Assembly: GCF_041929205.1 (NCBI RefSeq) | Contig: NZ_JBHFNT010000305.1 | DNA: 64,000 nt | Direction: 5' to 3' (one strand) | DNA from: Floridanema evergladense | Lineage (GTDB): Bacteria; Cyanobacteriota; Cyanobacteriia; Cyanobacteriales; Aerosakkonemataceae | Shown: piece by piece, positions 57,904 to 64,000 of the stretch | How positions within the stretch are numbered: position 1 is the first letter of the stretch | How the letters are laid out: each line of letters starts with the position of its first letter | Notes under the pieces: generated by a model | What the model saw: the letters and a program-made list of their open reading frames with translations, nothing else | Database searches by the model: none | Told to the model about the DNA's origin: nothing | Translations under genes and position numbers: made by a program

Positions 57904-59268
57904 TTAACCAATATGAGCTAAAACTCGCTGTTCGGCTAATTCTTGCTCGAATTTCTGTTTTTCAAAACTGTATCCTTCACCTAAAAAAGAAACGATTTTT
58001 TCTGTATCGTATTCCGCATTTTGTAAACAAGTAGAAGCGCCCGGTGAAGGAGTAATATTAAACAAGATATTCTCCCCAATAATTTTGGCCTCTCCCATTT
58101 CTAAACGGTGAGTTTTCAGGTTGACAATTTGTGGTCTAATTCCACCATAACCTTTGGCAAGTGTTACTTCATTCAATTTGATTGTGGGTACAATTTTCTG
58201 TACTTCTTTGAGGAATAAACGCTTGCCAATTAAAGGGATATCGTAAATGAAATTCATCACGACATACTTTAAAATTGCTGGTTCGGAAAGGATATTAAAG
58301 AAGCTCAAAAATGCAGCAATGCTAAGTCCAGCAGTTCTTAAATAATCGAAAAATGTTGCATATTTCCGCTGTTCTAAAAGAGGAGTTACCTTAGCTGTTG
58401 GGCCAAATCTAGTTTGACTGGCATCGTGAACTTCTGGATCTCCATGAATAGCAGCGAAAGGTATCTTTTTGAGTTGTACTGTGTAGACTTTACCGTTTAA
58501 AACTCCTGGTGCCAGATAAAAACTACCAGCTACATTTAATAAGGCATAATCTTTGCCGTAATCAAGAGTTTTGGCGAATAGTAAACTATAGGCTCCCGCA
58601 GTAAATACTACTACTTTAGCAGCGATCGCCTCTCTATCGATTTCTACTTGATAGAAATCGCCTCTTTTTTTGATGTTTTTAACCTTTGTTCCTAACATCA
58701 AATCAATTGTTTTTTGCTCGTTTCCCATTGATTTTTGCAGGAAAGATTGGGCTAATTTTTGGAAATCTATGGTGTAACCTTCATCAGTGTAGAGAGCTAA
58801 AATTTCCTCATTAATTGGTCTACCTTTTACCACATTAGGTTCTAGTAATGCGATTTCCTCTCTGTCAATCAATCTTAATTTAGGGAACAGAGATTTAAAC
58901 TCTTGGTATCTGGCGCGAAGTTCGGCAGTTTCTTCTTTGCCGATCGCCAAAACCATTTTATGATATTTACTATGAATTTCTTGGCTAGAATCATTTCGCA
59001 ACAGGTAATTTTTGACTAAAGTTGCAGCCCGATTAACTTTGCCAGCTTTTTCCAAAGTATAATTAGTTTCAATATCGCCAAAATGTAGCGTTTGGCTATT
59101 GCTGGTTTTATGAGAATTGACTAAAGCAACTCCGGGATTTTTTTCAATTAACGCAATGCGATCGATATTCGTATAATTACTCAAAGTATATAACAAGGCG
59201 GTGCCAGAAATGCCACCTCCTACGATCGCTACATCATAGATGTTGTGTGAGTGCATAATTTTTTCCAA
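57904..59268 (-). CDS. FAD-dependent oxidoreductase of the MQO/LhgO type
   Basis: A 454-residue flavoprotein of the DAO superfamily (COG0579-like). The FAD site VAIVGGGISGTALLYTLS (about residues 13-30) and an acidic ALIEKNPG (about 38-45) are followed by NSQTLHFGDIETNY, FTAGAYSLLFAKTL, and FGPTAKVTPLLE. Family members oxidise malate or L-2-hydroxyglutarate and pass electrons to quinones. The MQO assignment is favoured by the GPTAKVTPLL block, and the neighbour is a SucC-like gene of the same broader carbon pathway. The substrate cannot be confirmed. The gene tail is duplicated at 57690-57815. Confidence 0.8.
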   Translation of the reverse strand: MEKIMHSHNIYDVAIVGGGISGTALLYTLSNYTNIDRIALIEKNPGVALVNSHKTSNSQTLHFGDIETNYTLEKAGKVNRAATLVKNYLLRNDSSQEIHSKYHKMVLAIGKEETAELRARYQEFKSLFPKLRLIDREEIALLEPNVVKGRPINEEILALYTDEGYTIDFQKLAQSFLQKSMGNEQKTIDLMLGTKVKNIKKRGDFYQVEIDREAIAAKVVVFTAGAYSLLFAKTLDYGKDYALLNVAGSFYLAPGVLNGKVYTVQLKKIPFAAIHGDPEVHDASQTRFGPTAKVTPLLEQRKYATFFDYLRTAGLSIAAFLSFFNILSEPAILKYVVMNFIYDIPLIGKRLFLKEVQKIVPTIKLNEVTLAKGYGGIRPQIVNLKTHRLEMGEAKIIGENILFNITPSPGASTCLQNAEYDTEKIVSFLGEGYSFEKQKFEQELAEQRVLAHIG

Positions 59269-59550
59269 ACTCTAATAAAGCCAATCTAATTTTACAGTTT
59301 AAAGCAGACTATTGACCAGCAAAGTCTATGGTAAACAATTTAGAGAAGTTGTCTAGGAAAATTTTTGGATCGTTGTAATTTCCCCATAGCATTTCTCTAG
59401 TTCCCCTTCAGAGTAAAACAGATAGACTCAAACGAACTTCACCCAATTGGTTGATCCTAAAGTATGAGATTCTTAAATAGAAAACAGGCAAGAGGTAGAC
59501 ATTGATAACTTGATTGCTAAACTAGTCTTTCCAAAGGAAGATCGATTTGA

Positions 59551-60696
59551 TTAATGACTTTTTCCTGTTGGTTTTGCCAAAGAAACTGCCTTCGCTACCG
59601 CTTCATCTAAATATTCCGACAAAGTAATTCCCACTTCGGCTAAACGTGCTTTTGCTGCTTCTAAATTACTCCCAACTAAACGCACGACAAAATGAGGATA
59701 GCCACCAGCATCATTTTGAGTATAACTAGCAATAACATTGGCAATTTCTTCACAGGAAGCTAGATTATCCATGATGTTGATTAGTAATACTTTAACCCCA
59801 TTTTGAGCGCAATAAATTTCTAAGCTTTTTTGCAATAAACAGCTAAAAGGACAAGAGCGATCGCCAGACAAATGGTTTTCACCTAAATTAATACAACCAA
59901 AAGGTTTTCCGCCCGTTTGGTAGAGCAAATCTAATGTTGCCATTGCTAAACCGCTACCATTACAAATTACGCCAATATTCCCATCTAATCCCCAAAAGCC
60001 ATTGCTTTTTGCTTTATTACCGTTAGCGTGTAAATTGACTTTTTCTGCTAAAACTAACAAGTCAGGATGACGAGATAAAGCTGCATCATTAACCGTAATT
60101 TTGCCATCTAAAGCCATTAATTCTCCCGAAGGACTAACGCCTAATGGATTAATTTCTACTAGGTCTAAATCCTTTTCTAAAAACAGGGTAAACATCTTTT
60201 CAATGATGGTACTAACAGATTGAATGAGATTTCCTTGTAATCCCATTTTCATTGCTAGTTTTCGAGCATAAAAACTAGAAAATTCATCTTCTACAACTAC
60301 CTGTTCCAAATGTTTCATTACCAAATCTAAATTCATACCTCCTTTAGGCGAACCCAGTAAAACGGGACGACGCAAGGAGTAGTCTAAAGCTACTGCTAAA
60401 TATATTTCTTGTTGCACGTTATATCTAGCTTCTGCGAGGAGAACTTCGGGATATTCGCCCATGATTGGGAGGCGAAAAATTGTTTGGGCAGCGGCGATCG
60501 CATCGATCGTATTTTCCACAAACTTAATTCCCCCAGCCCTACCTCTACCACCAGTAGGCACCTGAGATTTTAAGACTACGGGATAGGGAATTTCTAAACT
60601 TTTGATTTCTCTAGGATGATCGATTTTTTGGGAAGGTAAAACTGGGATGCAAATCTGACGAAATAGCTCTTTGGCTTGATATTCTAATAAATCCAT
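59551..60696 (-). CDS. Succinyl-CoA synthetase beta-subunit-like protein (SucC-like, ATP-grasp)
   Basis: A 381-residue protein with an ATP-grasp domain. It opens with MDLLEYQAKELF and has VLKSQVPTGGRGRAGGIKFVEN (about residues 41-62), EINPLGVSPSGELMALDGK (about 178-196) and DGNIGVICNGSGLAMATLDLL (about 237-257), all SucC blocks. The usual GGIVRCD motif near the CoA ligase part is replaced by DNLASCE (about 309-315), a change from the family standard. The partner sucD is not next to it: the neighbour upstream is an SDR. Either sucD is elsewhere or this is a divergent ATP-grasp acting alone. Confidence 0.8.
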   Translation of the reverse strand: MDLLEYQAKELFRQICIPVLPSQKIDHPREIKSLEIPYPVVLKSQVPTGGRGRAGGIKFVENTIDAIAAAQTIFRLPIMGEYPEVLLAEARYNVQQEIYLAVALDYSLRRPVLLGSPKGGMNLDLVMKHLEQVVVEDEFSSFYARKLAMKMGLQGNLIQSVSTIIEKMFTLFLEKDLDLVEINPLGVSPSGELMALDGKITVNDAALSRHPDLLVLAEKVNLHANGNKAKSNGFWGLDGNIGVICNGSGLAMATLDLLYQTGGKPFGCINLGENHLSGDRSCPFSCLLQKSLEIYCAQNGVKVLLINIMDNLASCEEIANVIASYTQNDAGGYPHFVVRLVGSNLEAAKARLAEVGITLSEYLDEAVAKAVSLAKPTGKSH

Positions 60697-60707
60697 ATTT
60701 AGTTGGG

Positions 60708-60762
60708 AATTTGGTAATAGATGGTTGGTAGTTGGTAATTGGTAGTTGGTAATTGGTAAGAG
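60708..60762. repeat. Short tandem repeat, TTGGTAATTGGTAG units
   Basis: About three copies of a 14-base unit made of two 7-base words (TTGGTAA/TTGGTAG). The complement CCATTACCAATTACC lies at about 60805-60820, so RNA from this spacer can fold. It belongs to the STRR class, like 28486-28565. Confidence 0.8.
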
Positions 60763-60825
60763 AATCTATTAAAAATTAAAATAAATTTCTGTTTTTTGCT
60801 CTAACCATTACCAATTACCGATTAT

Positions 60826-61746
60826 CTATTTTTGAGAAGTTGTTGATTTTTTCCAATCTTCTGCCACTAGATCGATGCCGTAAAACTTTTGCCAAAAGCG
60901 GTCTACAAATTTTGTAGGTAACACTTTGGTCATCATAAACAACAAAAAATCTCCAGCGGTGGCAGCAGTATACCTGGGACGAGGATGAGCATCTGTGAGC
61001 GATCTCACAATTATCTGGGCAACTCGTTCCGCAGTCCAAGCACGACTACTAGTTCGTTCTTGGAGCTTTTCCAACTGGCGGAAAGCGGCACGATAAGGAG
61101 TATTTTCGGGGTCTGCGACTGTTTCGACTACCCCTCGACCAGCGACATCAAAAAATTCCGTAGTTACTGGCCCTGGCTCAATCACGCTAACCTTGATGTT
61201 GAATGGCTCCAACTCCATACGGAGAGCGTCGCTCAGACCTTCGAGAGCGAATTTAGAGGAACTGTACAAACCGCCAAAGGGAAATGCCAATTTTCCTCCT
61301 AGAGAACTGATGTTAACAATTCTGCCGCCTTTGCGATCGCGCATCACCGGAATTAACTCCCGAATTAAAGCCAAAGGCCCCAATACATTCACTTCAAACT
61401 GTCGCCTCGCCGCTGCTGCTGGAATTAACTCAACAGGCCCCATTTGACCGTAGCCAGCATTATTTACTAAAACATCCACTCCACTGAAACGCAGTACAGC
61501 CGCCCGCGCCAAAGCTTCTACGTCATCAATTTGGGACATATCTGTAGGAACTATCATCACTTCTGCCCCAGCTTTGCTACAGTAATTGGCAACCTTTTCT
61601 AATTTCTCTTGGTTACGAGCCGCTAACACCAATCGTATTCCCAAGAAATTTTGGGCTAAAACCTGAGCCAAAGCCGCCCCTATTCCAGCCGAAGCCCCGG
61701 TAATTAATACAACTTGTTGAGATAATGGAATGGATTTTTTAGACAT
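60826..61746 (-). CDS. Short-chain dehydrogenase/reductase
   Basis: A 306-residue classical SDR. Cofactor motif TGASAGIG (about residues 16-23), NNAGYG (about 94-99), and catalytic Ser (ISSLGG, about 147) with YSSSKFAL (about 160-167) are intact, so it should be active. After the Rossmann part, the C-terminal region (about 240-306) carries extra helices with FMMTKVLPTKFVDRFWQKFYGIDL, probably a membrane or dimer element. The substrate is unknown. It lies next to the SucC-like gene without a close spacing. Confidence 0.9.
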   Translation of the reverse strand: MSKKSIPLSQQVVLITGASAGIGAALAQVLAQNFLGIRLVLAARNQEKLEKVANYCSKAGAEVMIVPTDMSQIDDVEALARAAVLRFSGVDVLVNNAGYGQMGPVELIPAAAARRQFEVNVLGPLALIRELIPVMRDRKGGRIVNISSLGGKLAFPFGGLYSSSKFALEGLSDALRMELEPFNIKVSVIEPGPVTTEFFDVAGRGVVETVADPENTPYRAAFRQLEKLQERTSSRAWTAERVAQIIVRSLTDAHPRPRYTAATAGDFLLFMMTKVLPTKFVDRFWQKFYGIDLVAEDWKKSTTSQK

Positions 61747-61934
61747 GGCATTAAACTAAAAGATTGATTAAACCAAAACACCGGGCTAATTGCCTACTCC
61801 GAATTAAATAGATCGGATCGTCAGCCAAGATAACTCGTTATTATTAGGAATTGCATAAATTTAGTCGCAGTTCGCCCATCTCAAGACCAAGATATCAAAT
61901 TCTTCACAACTCGAAATAAATTAGGTGGTGTAAA

Positions 61935-63866
61935 ATGCAAACAGCAGTCCGACCCAGCGAACTTCAAGAACTAGCCAAATTTTTACAAGAACGCTTAAAA
62001 GCAGAATTAGCGTCAGAAGCTCCTCTGCAAGTCAGATGTATGGTGCAAAACGAGATTCTGCTAGTGCTGGCGCAACATTCTCCGTCCGTAGCGCCAGAAG
62101 CCCAGCCAATATTTCGGGTGCTACAGCGAACTATTCAGGAAGCTCAACCGGAATTTACAGAAAAAGTTCGGCTTTACTTGCGAGCAGTAGGGCAAAAACA
62201 ACCCCGCGCCATACATGATTTTATTATTGAAAAATCACCAGCTTGGTTAGATAATGCAGAGTTGAATGATGATGAAGAAGACGATTTTGATGATTTATTT
62301 CGCTGGTTAGGTAAAGCATCTGAGGAAACTGAAGAAACTCCGCAACAAAATGATAGTAATGCTGTCTTTTCTGAGGTAAATTTGGAGGAGCAAAAGCCGA
62401 ATGAAACCACTTCTTTAAAGCATTTAGTTGCTGAATCAGAAACCGAATCTGATTCGATGGCGGATTTATCTTTGGAAGAACCACCGAGTCAATCATTACC
62501 AGAAACAGAAGTGATTTATGAAGCTCCAATAGCTCCAGAAAGTCAACCAAAGCCAAAACCAGAAAGGAGACAAATTTCTGTATCGCCAAAGTTAGCGATC
62601 GCAGCTGCTACAGTAACAATAGTTGCTTTTTTAACTAGTCTTTATACGTTTAGTCGTCCTTGCGTAATTGGCTCATGTCCCCAAATTAAAACGGCAAAAC
62701 AACTTGGTCAAGAGTCAAGCCAAACTATTAAAAAAGCCAAAAACATTCAAGATTTAGAAAGAGCCAAGCAGAAGTTAACTACAGCTACTCAATTATTAGG
62801 AAGTATTCCCTTTTGGTCTGGTTACTATGGAGAAGCGCAGAAGTTGTTGCCCAGTTATCAGAATCAAGCTAATGCGATCGATCCAGTGTTAATGGCAATG
62901 AAAAAAGCCGAGGAAGCAGCAGAAAACAGTCAAAATCCTCCCCATTCAATGCAAGAATGGCAGGATATTAACTCACTTTGGAATCAGTCAGTCGCTTTAC
63001 TCAAACAAGTTCCCAAAACCAGCCCAGTCTATAGTTTTGCTCAGAAAAAACTGCTGACTTATCAGAATAATTCAGGAGCAATAAATCAACAAATTAACTT
63101 AGAAGAAACAGTCGAAAATAAAATTACTGCGGCTAAACAAGCGGCACAAACAGCAGAATTGCGACAAATGTCGGCAAAATCATTAGAAAATTGGCAAGAA
63201 ATAGAATCGATTTGGCAAAAGACGATCGCAACTCTAGCATCAATTCCTCAAAATGTCACAGGGCATGAAGAAGCCCAGCAATTATTGGATAATTACAAAA
63301 TCAAATTGGCAACGGTGCGCGATCGAAGAGATCAAGAACAAATTTCTGTTAACATTTACAATCAATCCATCACCCTCGCCAGCCTCGCCCAAAACCAAGA
63401 ACAAAGAAATCAATGGTCACAAGCAGTATCCAGTTGGCGACGCGCTTTAACCTACGCTCAACAAGTACCCAAAGCTACTTTTTACTATACCCAAGCTCAA
63501 CCCCTTATTGATAGTTACAGCAGCGCTTTAAATCAAGCTCAAGACAGATTAAAAGTTGCCTTAGTTTTACAAAAAGCTAACACTGACTTAAACCGAGTGT
63601 GCAACGTTTCCCCGAAAATTTGCGATCACATAGTCACTCGTCAAGGCATCAAAGTTTACCTCACACCCGCTTACGTAAATAGCATCAGAAGAACCGCCAT
63701 GAGTGCTGGCATCAATGGCGACGCTAACACCTTAGCCGGAGTAGACGATCACCTAAAAACCTTACAATCAGCACTAGAAGCAATTAGCGAAAACTCCGTT
63801 TTACCCTTAGAAATTTACGATCACACTCGCGCTTTAATTGGCAAGTATAGCCCTAAGCCAAATTGA
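61935..63866 (+). CDS. Single-pass membrane protein with large extracytoplasmic helical domain
   Basis: A 643-residue protein not recognised as a family. The N-terminal cytoplasmic domain (about 1-110; QTAVRPSELQELAKFLQERLK onward) is helical. A long acidic and Pro-rich linker (about 115-215) follows. The membrane helix is PKLAIAAATVTIVAFLTSLYTF (about 218-239), then a helical outer domain (about 245-550) with repeated units of W-x-x-I-x-S-x-W and Y-x-x-A-Q motifs, possibly TPR-like, and a C-terminal domain with CNVSPKICDH (two Cys, about 556-565). The RBS AGGTGGTG supports the start at 61935. It may link membrane to periplasmic or cell-wall partners. Confidence 0.65.
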   Translation: MQTAVRPSELQELAKFLQERLKAELASEAPLQVRCMVQNEILLVLAQHSPSVAPEAQPIFRVLQRTIQEAQPEFTEKVRLYLRAVGQKQPRAIHDFIIEKSPAWLDNAELNDDEEDDFDDLFRWLGKASEETEETPQQNDSNAVFSEVNLEEQKPNETTSLKHLVAESETESDSMADLSLEEPPSQSLPETEVIYEAPIAPESQPKPKPERRQISVSPKLAIAAATVTIVAFLTSLYTFSRPCVIGSCPQIKTAKQLGQESSQTIKKAKNIQDLERAKQKLTTATQLLGSIPFWSGYYGEAQKLLPSYQNQANAIDPVLMAMKKAEEAAENSQNPPHSMQEWQDINSLWNQSVALLKQVPKTSPVYSFAQKKLLTYQNNSGAINQQINLEETVENKITAAKQAAQTAELRQMSAKSLENWQEIESIWQKTIATLASIPQNVTGHEEAQQLLDNYKIKLATVRDRRDQEQISVNIYNQSITLASLAQNQEQRNQWSQAVSSWRRALTYAQQVPKATFYYTQAQPLIDSYSSALNQAQDRLKVALVLQKANTDLNRVCNVSPKICDHIVTRQGIKVYLTPAYVNSIRRTAMSAGINGDANTLAGVDDHLKTLQSALEAISENSVLPLEIYDHTRALIGKYSPKPN

Positions 63867-63873
63867 CAAAGCA

Positions 63874-64000
63874 GAGGAGATGGGGAGATGGGGAGATGGG
63901 GAGATGGGGAGATGGGGAGATGGGGAGATGGGGAGATGGGGAGATGGGGAGATGGGGCGATGGGGAGATGGGGAGATGGGGAGAGGGGGAGAGGGGGAGT
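63874..64000. repeat. GGGGAGAT tandem array, continues past the window
   Basis: About fifteen near-identical 8-base units begin just after the stop at 63866 and run off the end, with a few G-rich variants (GGGGCGAT, GGGGAGAG) near the right edge. It resembles the G-rich repeats of filamentous cyanobacteria spacers and is a likely slippage hotspot. Confidence 0.9.

Noticed and set aside
1..64000. tRNA, rRNA or CRISPR array
   Set aside because: No cloverleaf with a conserved T-loop, no rRNA blocks and no regularly spaced repeat/spacer pattern was seen; the tandem repeats have no unique spacers.

Overview
The window reads as chromosomal DNA from a cyanobacterium. The palindrome GCGATCGC and its core CGATCG (the HIP1 element) occur throughout. 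Several genes are cyanobacterial in character: pipX next to pipY, a sepF start, a photoreceptor with bilin-binding GAF domains, and a Wzc-like tyrosine kinase. The dispersed-repeat content and the complex sensory and exopolysaccharide genes suggest a large, probably filamentous species; that is inference. No rRNA, tRNA, CRISPR array or complete insertion sequence was recognised.

Layout: (1) 1-6.4 kb, housekeeping on the minus strand: pipX-pipY-sepF (nitrogen signalling, PLP homeostasis, division), an ECF-transporter T protein, der, a PD-(D/E)XK/Rpn-like protein and a TrmN-like methyltransferase. (2) 6.4-12.1 kb: a photoreceptor/diguanylate cyclase with two bilin-type GAF domains, a Rieske protein with a PepSY-type membrane protein, a truncated Rpn-like pseudogene, DoxX and an SMR/EamA-type membrane protein. 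(3) 12.1-45.5 kb: a large, almost entirely minus-strand cell-envelope/exopolysaccharide region. It holds a YqeG phosphatase, a UbiA-type prenyltransferase, a GT-C/(alpha/alpha)6 fusion, O-acetyltransferases, WecG/TagA, GT87, several GT4 enzymes, a PglK-like flippase ABC protein, an NDP-sugar epimerase, a GMC oxidoreductase, DUF218, a Wzc-type tyrosine autokinase, a Wzy/O-antigen-ligase-like protein, a PA14/pectate-lyase-fold protein and a lyase-like toroid protein. Together they could build, polymerise, export and trim a surface polysaccharide. (4) 46.2-53.1 kb: a degenerate GGDEF/zinc-ribbon protein and the glycine cleavage genes gcvP, gcvH and gcvT, interrupted by an opposite-strand alpha/beta hydrolase, then phhB. 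(5) 53.3-57.7 kb: a small defence-like island with a Uma2 nuclease-fold protein, a DUF433/DUF5615 toxin-antitoxin pair and an AAA-ATPase/DUF4435 pair resembling PARIS (AriA/AriB). (6) 57.9-64 kb: an MQO/LhgO-type oxidoreductase, a SucC-like ATP-grasp protein, an SDR, and a 643-residue membrane protein followed by an 8-bp tandem repeat running off the window.

The window is rich in short palindromic repeats with a TTCA|TGAA core, one of which lies in frame inside gcvP. It also holds nested inverted repeats, duplicated gene tails and a decayed paralogue. These are the best evidence of recent rearrangement. The candidates most worth following are the PARIS-like pair, the two-GAF photoreceptor cyclase, the GT-C/glycosidase fusion, the palindrome inside gcvP, and the lyase-like gene flanked by inverted repeats with a pseudogene copy 2 kb away.
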